Positions 40,953-50,743 of a DNA stretch of 64,000 bases are shown piece by piece. The stretch spans positions 1,834,501 to 1,898,500 of the forward strand of contig NZ_CP043488.1 in NCBI RefSeq assembly GCF_008330945.1, written 5' to 3'. This DNA comes from Labrys sp. KNU-23. GTDB lineage: Bacteria > Pseudomonadota > Alphaproteobacteria > Rhizobiales > Labraceae. The number at the start of each line of letters is the position of its first letter. Within the stretch, counting starts at the first letter, position 1. The notes under the pieces were generated by a model. The model saw only the letters and a list, made by a program, of their open reading frames with translations. It did not search any database and was not told the DNA's origin. A program made the position numbers and the translations under genes.

Positions 40953-41408
40953 ATGCCCAAGATCGATCCCGCCACCGTCCCCAAGCACCAGGGCTCGGGT
41001 TACCCGTCACCTTTCGATGCTTCCTGTGCCGAGCGGGTACGGCAACGTCTCGGCGATGCCGGCGGCCTCCAGGACTTCGGCATCAATCTCATGCATCTGC
41101 CGCCGGGGAACTGGTCGAGCCAACGCCACTGGCATACGGCCGAGGACGAATTCGTCTATGTGCTGCAAGGCGAGCTGACGCTCGTCGAGAACGGCGGCGA
41201 GACGGTTCTGCGCACCGGCGATTGTGCGGCCTTTCCCAAAGACTCCGGCAACGGGCATCACATGATCAACAGATCCGGCGCCGTGGCGGTCTATCTCGAA
41301 ATCGGCTCACGCTCGCCCGCCGACGTGATCTACTGCTCCGACATCGACATGATGAGCCCGAGTTCCGATGGCCGTTTCCTGCACAAGGACGGCACGCCTT
41401 ATGGCTAG
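40953..41408 (+). CDS. Cupin-domain protein
   Basis: A 151-residue single-domain cupin. Motif 1 'RHWHTAEDEFVYVLQGELTLVENG' supplies H-x-H and Glu metal ligands; motif 2 is 'GDCAAFPKDSGNGHHMINRS'. The N-terminal 40 residues ('IDPATVPKHQGSGYPSPFD') match a subfamily found in proteobacteria. AGGAG lies upstream of the ATG. Enzyme activity, if any, unknown. Confidence 0.85.
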   Translation: MPKIDPATVPKHQGSGYPSPFDASCAERVRQRLGDAGGLQDFGINLMHLPPGNWSSQRHWHTAEDEFVYVLQGELTLVENGGETVLRTGDCAAFPKDSGNGHHMINRSGAVAVYLEIGSRSPADVIYCSDIDMMSPSSDGRFLHKDGTPYG

Positions 41409-41467
41409 ACCTGAACCCGGCTTGCCATTCCCTGGGGGATTCCACGAGCCGGCTCCGGCAAGCCGCT

Positions 41468-41947
41468 TCAGCCGTCTGAAGCAGGCCGTCCTGCCTGCAC
41501 GCGCGACGAGGTAAGCAGCTCGGCAAATTCGGCCATCAGAGGCTGATACATCTCCGGCGGCGGATATTCAGCAAAGCTGTGGCGAGCCGATGTCGATGCC
41601 CAAGCGAGCTTTTCGGCCGTACAGGTTTCGATGAAGGGCTCGGTCCACACCGCCTCGGCCAACATGGTCGGGCGGACGTTGACGAAGAAATCCAGGCCCT
41701 CGGGCCTGGTGAACAGCCAGCTCTTGCAGTGCGGGCAAAAATAATGTCGTGACGGGCCATGGAGCCCGCCGATCACCGGCTCTCCGCAGGTCACGCGGAA
41801 CCCTTCCGTGGGAATTGCCGCACTCAGCGAAAAGGCGCTGCCCGTCATCTTCTGGCAGCCGCGGCAATGACACGCCATCGTCATCAAAGGTGGCGCGGTG
41901 ACTTCGAACTGGACCTGCTCGCAGCGACAGCTTCCGATCATGTGCAT
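41468..41947 (-). CDS. GFA (glutathione-dependent formaldehyde-activating) family protein
   Basis: A 159-residue zinc protein: [10 protein letters not shown], '[21 protein letters not shown]', '[12 protein letters not shown]' give the seven-Cys two-zinc pattern of the GFA fold. GGAG lies seven bases before the ATG at 41947. Most members are not proven to act on formaldehyde. Confidence 0.88.
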   Translation of the reverse strand: MHMIGSCRCEQVQFEVTAPPLMTMACHCRGCQKMTGSAFSLSAAIPTEGFRVTCGEPVIGGLHGPSRHYFCPHCKSWLFTRPEGLDFFVNVRPTMLAEAVWTEPFIETCTAEKLAWASTSARHSFAEYPPPEMYQPLMAEFAELLTSSRVQAGRPASDG

Positions 41948-42089
41948 CGTTTGGCTCCGCGTTAGTATTCCCGGGCGGCCTCAAATTTGGGAGCGCCCCG
42001 GCCACGTCATGGTCGCGACCGTCGGCCATGCTGCTACTGCGCCAATGAGGGAATGTCGAGGATAGAGGCTCATAGCAGCCCAGGCTTCG

Positions 42090-42653
42090 TCACCTCGCAG
42101 ATTCTGCCTCGCGGCTGCCTTCCACGACAGCTGCTCCCATCTCGCCCAGCTGGCCCTCGAACAGCGTGACGATGGAATCATGATAGGTGACGTCGCGCCC
42201 GGCCTCGAGACCGAGCTTGCGGGCGATCTTGATCGAGGCGGCGTTCTCCGGCGCGATGATCGCCGTCACCCTCCGGCCCGGATGCGCGTCAAGCGCCCAG
42301 TCGAAGGCGGCCCGGCTGGCCTCGAAGGCGAAGCCCTTGCCATGCGCGTGAGTGGCGAACACCCAGCCTGCCTCCAGCGAGCCCACCAGGCTCGGCTCGA
42401 TATCGCGCATGCCTTCCTGGAAACCGGTCATGCCGAGATAGCGCCCGCTCGCCTTCTCGATCACCGAGAAATAGCCAAAGCCGAAGAAGTGCCAGGTGCC
42501 ATGCGCCTGCAGGAAACGCTGCCACATCTCCTCGCGGCTGCGCCGTCTGCCCGAAATGTGAATAAAGACCCCCGGCTCGGCCCACATGGCCGCATGGGGC
42601 TCGAAATCGTCGAGCACGGGCTTGCGCAGGAGAAGGCGCGGCGTTTCGATCAT
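42090..42653 (-). CDS. GNAT acetyltransferase, RimJ/RimL-like
   Basis: A 187-residue protein: M-I-E-T-P-R-L-L-L-R-K-P-V-L-D-D-F, 'SGRYLGMTGFQEGMRD', 'EAGWVFATHAHGKGFAFEASRAAFDWA' (acetyl-CoA loop), and 'APENAASIKIARKLGLEAG'. This is the N-acetyltransferase_3 pattern used on protein N-termini, antibiotics or small amines. Substrate unknown. Confidence 0.88.
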   Translation of the reverse strand: MIETPRLLLRKPVLDDFEPHAAMWAEPGVFIHISGRRRSREEMWQRFLQAHGTWHFFGFGYFSVIEKASGRYLGMTGFQEGMRDIEPSLVGSLEAGWVFATHAHGKGFAFEASRAAFDWALDAHPGRRVTAIIAPENAASIKIARKLGLEAGRDVTYHDSIVTLFEGQLGEMGAAVVEGSREAESAR

Positions 42654-42699
42654 TTTGGCAATCTCGCTTTGCTGGAAATCTACTTGGACGGGCGCCCGC

Positions 42700-43467
42700 T
42701 CAAACCTTGATCCGCCATCCCGTGCGGAAAATCATCGCGATCGCAGCCAGGCACAGCAGCATGAAGACGAGCGTCATGCCGAGACTCTGCCCGAAATCGA
42801 CATCGGAAGCGGAAGCACCGTAGAAGGCCCAGCGAAAACCGCTCACCAGATAGAGAACCGGGTTGATATAGCTGACGCCCTGCCAGAAATCGGGCAGCAT
42901 CTTGATCGAATAGAAGCTGCCGCCCAGGAAGGTCAGCGGCGTGATGATCAAGGTCGGCACGATCTGCAGTTTTTCCCAGCCATCCGCCCAGATGCCGATG
43001 AGGAAACCGAACAGGCTGAAGGTCACCGAGGTAAGCACCAGGAAGGCCAGCATCCAGAACGGGTGCTGGATGGAATAATGCGAAAAGGGCCAGGCTGTGA
43101 TCAGAATGATGAAGCCCAGCAGCACCGATTTGGAGGCGGCCGCACCGACATAACCGATGACGATCTCCACCACCGAGACCGGGGCCGACAGCACCTCATA
43201 GATGGTGCCGATGAATTTCGGCATATAGATGCCGAAGGAAGCGTTTGAAATGCTTTCGGTCAGGATTGCCAGCATGACCAGGCCCGGCACGATGAAGGCG
43301 CCATAGTTCACGCCGCCGACCATGGGCATGTGGTTGCCGATGGCCGAGCCGAACACGATGAAATAGAGCGAGGTCGAGATCACCGGCGAGGCGATCGACT
43401 GCAGGAGCGTACGGAAGGTGCGCGACATCTCGAAGATGTAGATCGCGCGGATGGCGTGGAAATTCAT
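42700..43467 (-). CDS. ABC-2 type transporter permease (YadH/NodJ-like)
   Basis: A 255-residue, six-TM ABC-2 permease: '[25 protein letters not shown]', '[41 protein letters not shown]' and '[25 protein letters not shown]'. The ATG overlaps the ATPase stop by one base (TGATG), so the two are coupled. The much longer open frame upstream is a shadow of the ATPase gene. Likely exports a drug, lipid or polysaccharide; substrate unknown. Confidence 0.9.
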   Translation of the reverse strand: MNFHAIRAIYIFEMSRTFRTLLQSIASPVISTSLYFIVFGSAIGNHMPMVGGVNYGAFIVPGLVMLAILTESISNASFGIYMPKFIGTIYEVLSAPVSVVEIVIGYVGAAASKSVLLGFIILITAWPFSHYSIQHPFWMLAFLVLTSVTFSLFGFLIGIWADGWEKLQIVPTLIITPLTFLGGSFYSIKMLPDFWQGVSYINPVLYLVSGFRWAFYGASASDVDFGQSLGMTLVFMLLCLAAIAMIFRTGWRIKV

Positions 43468-44417
43468 CAATGCGCTCCCACCAGGCTGACGAAGATATCC
43501 TCGAGCGAGGACTGGCTGGTCTGCAGGTCCTTGAAGCCGATCCCGGCTTCGCCGACATCGTGGAGCAGGCGCGAGAGCACTTCCGGATCGTCCTTGGCGT
43601 CGAACGTGTAGATGAGCTGGTTGCCATTGTCGGCGATATCGAGCCGATAAGAGGCGAGCGCCGCGGGCACCGCATCGAGAGGCTGCTGCAGGCTGAGGGT
43701 GAGCTGCTTCTTGCCGAGCTTGCGCATCAGCTCGGCCTTGTCCTCCACAAGGATGATCTCGCCCTTGTTGATCACGCCGATGCGATCGGCCATCTCCTCG
43801 GCTTCCTCGATATAATGGGTGGTGAGGATGATGGTCACGCCATTCTCGCGCAGCCCGCGCACCATCTCCCACATGTCGCGACGCAATTCGACGTCGACGC
43901 CGGCTGTCGGCTCGTCGAGGAAGAGAATGGTCGGCTCGTGCGAGAGCGCCTTGGCGATCATCACGCGGCGCTTCATGCCGCCCGACAGCGCCATGATCTT
44001 GCTGTCCTTCTTCTCCCACAGCGAGAGGTCGCGCAGGATCTTTTCCAGGAAGGCCGGATTGGAAGGCTTGCCGAACAGGCCGCGGCTGAAATTCACCGTC
44101 GCCCACACCGTCTCGAAAGCATCGGTCGACAGTTCCTGTGGCACCAGGCCGATCTTGGTGCGGGCGGCCCTGTAATCCCTGACGATGTCGTACCCGTCTG
44201 CCCGGATCGTGCCGCCCGACGGATTGACGATGCCGCAGATGATCGAGATCAGCGTGGTCTTGCCCGCCCCGTTCGGGCCGAGCAAAGCGAAGATCTCGCC
44301 GCGGCGCAGGTTGAGATCGATCTGTTTCAGGGCCTGGAAGCCCGTCTTGTAGGTCTTGCTGACGCCGGACACCGCGACGATGACGTCCTCGGCGGACGGT
44401 GAATTGTTGGCTTTCAT
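43467..44417 (-). CDS. ABC-2 type transporter ATP-binding protein (YadG/NodI-like)
   Basis: A 316-residue ATPase: Walker A G47-P-N-G-A-G-K-T-T, signature L-S-G-G-M-K-R-R, Walker B '[12 protein letters not shown]', switch His in '[10 protein letters not shown]'. The C-terminal 90 residues form the extra domain usual for YadG/DrrA-like proteins. It forms a half-transporter pair with the overlapping permease and is divergent from the amidohydrolase gene. Confidence 0.92.
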   Translation of the reverse strand: MKANNSPSAEDVIVAVSGVSKTYKTGFQALKQIDLNLRRGEIFALLGPNGAGKTTLISIICGIVNPSGGTIRADGYDIVRDYRAARTKIGLVPQELSTDAFETVWATVNFSRGLFGKPSNPAFLEKILRDLSLWEKKDSKIMALSGGMKRRVMIAKALSHEPTILFLDEPTAGVDVELRRDMWEMVRGLRENGVTIILTTHYIEEAEEMADRIGVINKGEIILVEDKAELMRKLGKKQLTLSLQQPLDAVPAALASYRLDIADNGNQLIYTFDAKDDPEVLSRLLHDVGEAGIGFKDLQTSQSSLEDIFVSLVGAH

Positions 44418-44516
44418 GAGTGCCTCCCTGCGGGGAAATGGCGTCTTTCCAAACCGAGTGCAACCATGTTTCTTGAAAGATGCTGGAGAGCGGGAGGGGT
44501 CTTAGGGGGAATCAAG

Positions 44517-46322
44517 ATGATCAGCCATGGCCTGAGGGCAGGCTTGTTTGGTGCTGCCTTCACCGTAATTTCGGCACTCGGCGCAGCCGGCGCCAACGCA
44601 CAGGAGAGTAGTCCCGCCGACACGGTTTATCTCAACGGCACGATCTACACGGTCGACAGCCAGGACAGCATGGCCGAGGCTGTGGTCGTGCGCGAGGGAC
44701 GCATCGTCTTCGTCGGTACCGGGACTGATGCCAAGCCCCATATCGGCCCCAAAACCAAGGTGGTCGATCTCGGCGGCCGCATGGCCATGCCCGGCCTGAT
44801 CGACGGCCACATGCACCCCCTCGGCGGCGGCAAGAGCCTGACGGGATGCAATCTCGCTTATGCCGCCCTCACCCTCGACCAGACCCTGGCCGCCATCCAG
44901 GCCTGCCTCGACGACGAAGCGAAGGCCGCAGATGACGAATTCCTGATCGTCAACAACTGGTTCCGCCAGAAGATGCTGCCCGCGGGCACCGACATGGCCC
45001 GTGGCGAACTCGACAGGCTCAAGACTAAGCGTCCCATCCTGGTGATCAATTTCGACTATCACTCCAAGCTCGCCAACAGCCGAGCCCTGTCGCTCGCCAA
45101 GGTCAGCAAGGACACGCCGGATCCCAAGGACGGCAAGATCGTGCGTGACGCCACCGGCGAGCCCACCGGCATGCTGGAGGATGGCGGCGATGCGCTGGTG
45201 ATGGCCGCGATGCCCAAGCTTTCGCCGGAACAGGAGGCCGAACAGAATCTCGCCTTCGGTCGCACGGCGCTGGAGGCCTTGCGCAAGGGCGGCATCACCA
45301 GCTTCCTCGAAGCGGCAGCCGAGCCGGGCGAGATGAACGCCTGGGCCACCTTGCAAAGGCGGGGCGAATTGACGGCGCGCGCTCATCTGGCCCCGAAAAT
45401 TCCCACCGATACCGAGCAAAGCGTCGAAATCCTGGTCAAGGCCGTCCGCGACTACGCGGCTCGCTTCGACCAGGGGCCACTGCAGGCCGCGCCTGGCATC
45501 ACACTGCGCAACGCCAAGATCTTCATGGACGGCGTGATCCAGGCGCCGGCGCAGACGGGCTATACGCTGGCTCCCTATTTCGTCAACAAGGGCAGCGCGG
45601 ACAAGCCGGACTGGCAGCCCGGCACGGAACGCGGCGCACTCTACGTCAATCCCGACCGCCTCACGCCGCTGCTGATCGGGCTGGCCGAGGCCGGTATCGA
45701 TCCGCATCTGCATACCGATGGCGATGGCGCCGTCCATGTCACGCTCAATGCGATCGAGGCAATGCGCGCCAAGGTGCCGGGCAAGGACATCCGGCCCGCG
45801 CTGGCGCATAACGAGATGGTCGACCCGGCGGACCTGCCGCGTTTCGCCAAGCTCGGCGCCATTCCCGTGCTCTCCTTCCAATGGGGCGCGGCCTCGCCCG
45901 ACCAGGTGGCGGCCATCAAGGAGCAGGCCGGACCCAAGCGCCTGCCCTTCGTCGAGCCCTATGGCCAGATCTTCAAGGCTGGCGCGCGGGTGGCTTTCGG
46001 CAGCGACTGGCCGGTCGATCCGCTCAACGAATGGTATGCCTTCCAGATCGCCGTCACCCGCAGCGACCCCAGCAATCCGGGCAAGCTCAATGCCGATCCC
46101 GGCCTGACCATCAGCCAGGCGCTCAGGGCCGCCACCATCGACGCCGCCTATGAGCTGCATCAGGACGAGGTCACCGGCTCGCTGGAACCGGGCAAGTTCG
46201 CCGACCTGATCGTGCTCGACCGCAACCCGCTGAAGATCGCACCGGAAGAAGTCTCGAAGACCAAGGTGCTGCTGACGGTGGTGGGCGGCAAGGAAGTCCA
46301 TCGGGACGAGGCATTCAAATAA
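44517..46322 (+). CDS. Exported YtcJ-like metal-dependent amidohydrolase
   Basis: A 601-residue amidohydrolase_3 protein with a signal peptide (about residues 1-30, ends G-A-N-A-Q). Metal-site motifs: 'MPGLIDGHMHPLGGG' (H-x-H), 'FLEAAAEPGEM', 'HLHTDGDGAVH', 'PALAHNEMV' and 'AFGSDWPVDP' (metal Asp). GGGGGA lies six bases before the ATG at 44517. Its position 121 bases before a sugar ABC ATPase gene suggests the product may be taken up by that transporter; the true substrate is unknown. Confidence 0.88.
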   Translation: MISHGLRAGLFGAAFTVISALGAAGANAQESSPADTVYLNGTIYTVDSQDSMAEAVVVREGRIVFVGTGTDAKPHIGPKTKVVDLGGRMAMPGLIDGHMHPLGGGKSLTGCNLAYAALTLDQTLAAIQACLDDEAKAADDEFLIVNNWFRQKMLPAGTDMARGELDRLKTKRPILVINFDYHSKLANSRALSLAKVSKDTPDPKDGKIVRDATGEPTGMLEDGGDALVMAAMPKLSPEQEAEQNLAFGRTALEALRKGGITSFLEAAAEPGEMNAWATLQRRGELTARAHLAPKIPTDTEQSVEILVKAVRDYAARFDQGPLQAAPGITLRNAKIFMDGVIQAPAQTGYTLAPYFVNKGSADKPDWQPGTERGALYVNPDRLTPLLIGLAEAGIDPHLHTDGDGAVHVTLNAIEAMRAKVPGKDIRPALAHNEMVDPADLPRFAKLGAIPVLSFQWGAASPDQVAAIKEQAGPKRLPFVEPYGQIFKAGARVAFGSDWPVDPLNEWYAFQIAVTRSDPSNPGKLNADPGLTISQALRAATIDAAYELHQDEVTGSLEPGKFADLIVLDRNPLKIAPEEVSKTKVLLTVVGGKEVHRDEAFK

Positions 46323-46443
46323 GAAGAGCGCGCCTCATCCTCCCACGCATGGGAAGGTGAGGTAGCCCCTACCCTTGCCGAACAGCGAAGCATTCGGCTA
46401 CCAATCTTCGTCCGACAAATTCAGGCAGAGGGAAGCCCGCCGC

Positions 46444-47505
46444 ATGGCCTCAGTCGATGTCATCGACGTCAAGAAATCCTACGGCAGTCAGAAGGTCATT
46501 CATGGCGTGTCCGTGACCATCGAGGATGGCGAGTTCGTCACTCTGGTCGGGCCTTCCGGCTGCGGCAAGTCCACGCTGCTGCGCATGATCGCCGGTCTCG
46601 AGCCGATCACCGAGGGCGCGCTCAAGATCGGTGACCGCTTCGTCAACGACCTGCCGCCGCGCGATCGCGACATCGCCATGGTGTTCCAGAGCTATGCGCT
46701 CTATCCGCACAAGACCGTGGCCGAGAACATGGGCTTTGCCCTCAAGATCCGGAAGACACCGAAGGCCGAGATCGACGAACGGGTGAAGCGGGCGGCCGAG
46801 ATCCTCGACCTCGGCCCCTATCTGGCACGCTATCCGCGCCAGCTCTCCGGCGGCCAGCGCCAGCGCGTGGCCATGGGCCGGGCGATCGTGCGCGCACCCC
46901 AGGTGTTCCTGTTCGACGAACCGCTCTCCAATCTCGACGCCAAGCTGCGCGTGCAGATGCGCGCCGAGATCAAGGAACTGCACCAGCGCCTGAAGACCAC
47001 CACCATCTATGTCACCCACGACCAGATCGAGGCCATGACCATGGCCGACCGCATCGTGGTGCTGCATGACGGCATCATCGAGCAGGTCGGCTCGCCCCTC
47101 GAGCTCTATGACCGCCCGGCAAACCTGTTCGTTGCCGGTTTCATCGGCTCGCCCGCCATGAATTTCATCAAGGGCCGGCTGGAAACCAGCCCGGCACCAC
47201 GCGTCGTCACCGACGACGGCGTCGAACTGCCCGTGCCAGCCATTCCGGCCGGAAGCGAGGGCCGGCGTGTCGTCTACGGCATCCGCCCGGAACATTTTTC
47301 CCTTGGCGGCACCCTGCAGGCCAGGATCACCGTGGTGGAGCCTACCGGTGCCGAAACCCAGGTCTTCGCCCAGCTCGGCGAGCAGAGGGTGCTGGGCGTC
47401 TTCCGCGAGCGGATTACCGCCGGCTCGGGCGAGATCCTGGCCCTCCAGCCCGATCTTGCCGCCGTGCATCTCTTCGATGCCGAGACCGGTCTGAGGCTGA
47501 ACTGA
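46444..47505 (+). CDS. CUT1 ABC transporter ATP-binding protein (UgpC/MalK-like)
   Basis: A 353-residue ATPase: Walker A G36-P-S-G-C-G-K-S-T, '[23 protein letters not shown]', L-S-G-G-Q-R-Q-R, '[19 protein letters not shown]', '[19 protein letters not shown]', and a C-terminal TOBE/OB domain ('[12 protein letters not shown]', '[16 protein letters not shown]'). The ATG at 46444 starts the conserved domain. It energises the two permeases and binding protein downstream. Confidence 0.93.
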   Translation: MASVDVIDVKKSYGSQKVIHGVSVTIEDGEFVTLVGPSGCGKSTLLRMIAGLEPITEGALKIGDRFVNDLPPRDRDIAMVFQSYALYPHKTVAENMGFALKIRKTPKAEIDERVKRAAEILDLGPYLARYPRQLSGGQRQRVAMGRAIVRAPQVFLFDEPLSNLDAKLRVQMRAEIKELHQRLKTTTIYVTHDQIEAMTMADRIVVLHDGIIEQVGSPLELYDRPANLFVAGFIGSPAMNFIKGRLETSPAPRVVTDDGVELPVPAIPAGSEGRRVVYGIRPEHFSLGGTLQARITVVEPTGAETQVFAQLGEQRVLGVFRERITAGSGEILALQPDLAAVHLFDAETGLRLN

Positions 47506-47744
47506 GATTTCCGGGTGCCGGACGTCCCGTCCGTTCTTGGAACCATCCCGCTCGTTGGAGAAAAAGAACGGGCAAGATGCCCATGCCCCCGGAATGGTCT
47601 GACCTTTTTGTTGACGAGCAAACGAGGCCTTCCTAGCATCCGCGAACTTCGCCACAACCAAGCGTTGTCGGAACGGTTCGAAGAAACGTCCCTGCTGCCA
47701 AACAGCCAAGAACAAGACCAGCCATCCAGACCGGGAGAATCGAC

Positions 47745-49415
47745 GTGAAAACGGAAGACTACAAACATCTCCTCGCCCTGCAGGCGAGCCGCCGCGGGCT
47801 GCTCAAGGGCGCCGCGAGCGTCGGCGCCCTTGCTGCGATGGGCAGCCTCGGCGTCACCGCCGCCGTCGGGCCGGCTTTGGCGGACGAAGCCAGCGACCTC
47901 AGGGCCAAGATCCTGCAGATCCCCGGCGTCGGCAAGGGTTCGCCCACCGACGCGGACTGGCAGAAGGTCGGCGAACTCTGCCTCGGCGCCACCAAGGCCT
48001 CGATCAAGGAAGGCGAGTTCAAGGGCGTCGAGCTCGCCTTCATGGGGCTCAACAACCAGAACCTGCACAACCTCCTGTTCCGCGGCTTCCTCAAGCCCTG
48101 GGAGGCCTATACCGGCGCCAAGATCAACTGGATCGACCTCGCCCAGGCGGACTACAACCCCCGCCTGCAGCAGGCCATCGCCACCGGCACCGTCGATTTC
48201 GACCTGCTCGAGATGGGGGCACCGTTCGAGGGTGACGTCTGCGGCAAGGGCCTGGCGTCGGAAATGCCGGACTGGGTCAAGAAGCAGATCGACATGGACG
48301 ATCTCGTCTCCTACCTCAAACCGCCCGTCGGCACCTGGGATGGCAAGCAGTATCGCGTCACCATCGACGGCGACACCCACAATTTCAACTACCGCACCGA
48401 CTACTTCAAGGACGAGGCCCTGGCCAAAGCCTGGAAGGAAGCCGGCAACACCACCGAATGGGCGGCGCCGCGCACCTGGCAGCAGGTGCAGGCGGTGACC
48501 AAATTCCTCAAGGGCAAGCAGGTCGACGGCCAGGACGCCTACGGCTATCTCGACGCCTGCAAGGCCTGGGGCGGTTTCGGCTTCTACTTCCTGGGCAGCC
48601 GCGCCACCGCCTATGCCAAGCACCCCGACGACAAGGCCTGGCTGTTCGACATCGACACCATGAAGCCGCGCATCAACAACCCAGCCTGGGTGCGCGCCAT
48701 CCAGGACGTGCTCGACGCCCTGCCCTCCGAGCCTGCCGACCAGCTCAACGCCGATCCCAACACCACCGGCTTCCAGCAATTCCTCGGCGGCACCGGCTCG
48801 ATGTGCGTGTGGTGGGGTGACATCGGTTCCAACGCCAAGACCAACGACTCCTCGGTCATCGGCGACAAATGCGGCTTCGACATCCTGCCCGGCTCCGACG
48901 ACGTCTACAATTCGAAGACCGGCAAGTGGGACAAGCTGGCAAGCGGCCCGAACTTCGCGCCGAATCTGGCCTATCTCGGCTGGGGCGTCTATGTGATGGC
49001 TCGCGTCGACAAGGACGAGAAGAAGCACAAGGCCGCCTGGAGCGCCGCCGCCCATCTCGGCGGCAAGGACCTCGCACTGTGGACGGCGGTCTACCCCTCC
49101 GGCTTCCAGTGCTATCGCAACAGCCAGCACAATATCGACGAGTGGGTGACAGCCGGCTACGACAAGGCCTTCATCTCCAACTATCTCGACTCGCAGTTCA
49201 ACTCCTACAACCATCCCAACGGAGCGATCGAACCGCGCATCCCCGGCATCTTCCAATATTACAGCCTGGCCGAGGATATCCTCGCCAAGATCTATGCCGG
49301 CCAGCTCAAGGCCCAGGAAGGCGCCGACCAGATCGCCGCGGCCTGGGAAAAGCTGACCGACCAGATAGGCCGCGAGAAGCAGATCAAGCTCTACAAGGCC
49401 TCGCTGGGCCTGTAG
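47745..49415 (+). CDS. ABC sugar transporter substrate-binding protein, Tat-type leader
   Basis: A 556-residue periplasmic binding protein starting at GTG 47745 (GGGAG seven bases upstream). The leader has S-R-R-G-L-L-K-G-A followed by a hydrophobic stretch to 'GPALA', a Tat signal. The mature protein shows the cluster 1 sugar-binding fold: 'YTGAKINWIDLAQADYNPRLQQAIATGTVDFDLLEMGAP', 'VGTWDGKQYRVTIDGDTHNFNYRTDYFKDE'. It is unusually long (typical CUT1 proteins are about 420 aa). The ligand is unknown. Confidence 0.9.
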   Translation: MKTEDYKHLLALQASRRGLLKGAASVGALAAMGSLGVTAAVGPALADEASDLRAKILQIPGVGKGSPTDADWQKVGELCLGATKASIKEGEFKGVELAFMGLNNQNLHNLLFRGFLKPWEAYTGAKINWIDLAQADYNPRLQQAIATGTVDFDLLEMGAPFEGDVCGKGLASEMPDWVKKQIDMDDLVSYLKPPVGTWDGKQYRVTIDGDTHNFNYRTDYFKDEALAKAWKEAGNTTEWAAPRTWQQVQAVTKFLKGKQVDGQDAYGYLDACKAWGGFGFYFLGSRATAYAKHPDDKAWLFDIDTMKPRINNPAWVRAIQDVLDALPSEPADQLNADPNTTGFQQFLGGTGSMCVWWGDIGSNAKTNDSSVIGDKCGFDILPGSDDVYNSKTGKWDKLASGPNFAPNLAYLGWGVYVMARVDKDEKKHKAAWSAAAHLGGKDLALWTAVYPSGFQCYRNSQHNIDEWVTAGYDKAFISNYLDSQFNSYNHPNGAIEPRIPGIFQYYSLAEDILAKIYAGQLKAQEGADQIAAAWEKLTDQIGREKQIKLYKASLGL

Positions 49416-49456
49416 TCTAGTCCGGTCGAAAACACGTTCCCTTGCCAGGAAAATCC

Positions 49457-49579
49457 CCTTCTCCCCTTGCGGGAGAAGGTCCCGGCAGGGGGATGAGGGG
49501 TCTTGCGACCTATCCTGAGTCTACCGCAGCCACCCCTCATCCGGCGCTTCGCGCCACCTTCTCCCACAAGGGGAGAAGG
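49457..49579. repeat. Inverted pair of a 'CCTTCTCCCC' intergenic repeat
   Basis: Left arm CCTTCTCCCCTTGCGGGAGAAGG (in 49457-49501) and right arm ending CTTCTCCCACAAGGGGAGAAGG (to 49579) are inverted copies sharing also CCCCTCAT/ATGAGGGG. Between the binding-protein and permease genes; the hairpin may reduce downstream expression relative to the binding protein. Confidence 0.75.
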
Positions 49580-49623
49580 CGGGCGCTGCGCTTTTCAATC
49601 CTGTTTCGCGTCCTGGGGACCAG

Positions 49624-50727
49624 ATGCCGCCGACCTCGTCTGCAACCGCTACACACGCCTCCTCCATTTCAAGCAGCCGTGTCCTCGTCGGCCGGCTGCT
49701 GATCGGCCTGGCCTCCGCCCTCCTGGTCGTTGCCGCGCTGGTGCAGTTCCTGCACGAGAACCAGGGCTTCGCCCTCGGTTTCGACAATTGGCGCCCGGTG
49801 CTCTACGCCTTCGTGCTGTGGTCGGTGGCGCTCGGCGTCGGGCAGGTGCTGATGCGCGGGGAAGCGGGCGAGCGCGCTCTGTTCATCCTGCCGGCCGTGC
49901 TGTTCACCGTGGCGATGGTGATCTTCCCCACCATTTTCGGCTTCTATATCGCCCTGACCGACTGGAATCTCTCCTCCTTCGCCGGTCAGCGCTTCAACGG
50001 GCTCGACAATCTCGTCGCGCTCTTCCACGACCCCGATTTCTGGAACGCTCTGGCCAACATGGTGTTCTACGTGCTGATGGTGCTGGTGGAATACGCCATC
50101 GCCTTCGGCCTCGCCCTCCTGCTCAATGCCGAGATCAGGGCACGCAAATTCTTCCGCGTCGCCTTCCTGCTGCCCTTCATGCTCAGCCCCGTGGCGGTGA
50201 GCTGGATGGTCGGCAAATCGATGATGGAATATCGCTACGGGCCGGTGGCGCGGCTGATGCGGGAGCTGGGCTGGTCGCAGCCGACTTTCTTTACCCAGCC
50301 CTGGATCGCCCGCCTCTCGATCGAAGCGATGGATGCCTGGGTCTCGATCCCCTTCCTGATGATCCTGCTGCTGGCCGGCCTGCAGGCCCTGCCCAAGGAG
50401 GTGATGGAAGCCTCCAAGATCGACGGCGCTTCCGGCTGGCAGCAGTTCAAGGAGATGATCTTCCCCCTGATGCTGCCCGTCTCGATCACGGCGATCGTGC
50501 TGCGCATCATCTTCAAGCTCAAGCTCGCCGACATCGTGATCAACACCACCTCCGGCGGGCCAGGTGGGGCCACGGACACGGTGTCGAGCTTCATCTATCG
50601 CGAGTACCGGGACCGCTCGAATGTCGGCTACGGCACGATGCTGGCCATGTTCTACCTGGTGGCGATCATCGTCTTCGTCACCCTGCTTTTGAACGTCGCC
50701 AACCGCTTCATGCAGCGCAGCAGCTGA
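49624..50727 (+). CDS. CUT1 ABC transporter permease 1
   Basis: A 367-residue permease. Beyond the usual six TM helices it has two extra N-terminal hydrophobic segments (about 21-42 and 55-72). 'ILPAVLFTVAMVIFPTIFGFYIALTDWNL' starts the conserved part; the EAA loop is 'EVMEASKIDGASGWQQFKEMIFPLMLP', the contact point for the ATPase. It pairs with the next gene (16-base gap). Inner membrane. Confidence 0.93.
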   Translation: MPPTSSATATHASSISSSRVLVGRLLIGLASALLVVAALVQFLHENQGFALGFDNWRPVLYAFVLWSVALGVGQVLMRGEAGERALFILPAVLFTVAMVIFPTIFGFYIALTDWNLSSFAGQRFNGLDNLVALFHDPDFWNALANMVFYVLMVLVEYAIAFGLALLLNAEIRARKFFRVAFLLPFMLSPVAVSWMVGKSMMEYRYGPVARLMRELGWSQPTFFTQPWIARLSIEAMDAWVSIPFLMILLLAGLQALPKEVMEASKIDGASGWQQFKEMIFPLMLPVSITAIVLRIIFKLKLADIVINTTSGGPGGATDTVSSFIYREYRDRSNVGYGTMLAMFYLVAIIVFVTLLLNVANRFMQRSS

Positions 50728-50743
50728 TCGCGAAGGGATCGAC

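Noticed and set aside
42700..44463. A 587-codon frame covering the permease and running through the ATPase gene
   Set aside because: Only the last 255 codons match a permease; the upstream part is a shadow of the ABC ATPase gene in another frame.
44502..46301. Long minus-strand frame opposite the amidohydrolase
   Set aside because: A high-GC shadow frame; the plus-strand gene has signal peptide, SD and metal motifs.
49442..49702. Frames starting in the repeat before permease 1
   Set aside because: They derive from the inverted repeat and a shifted reading of the permease gene.
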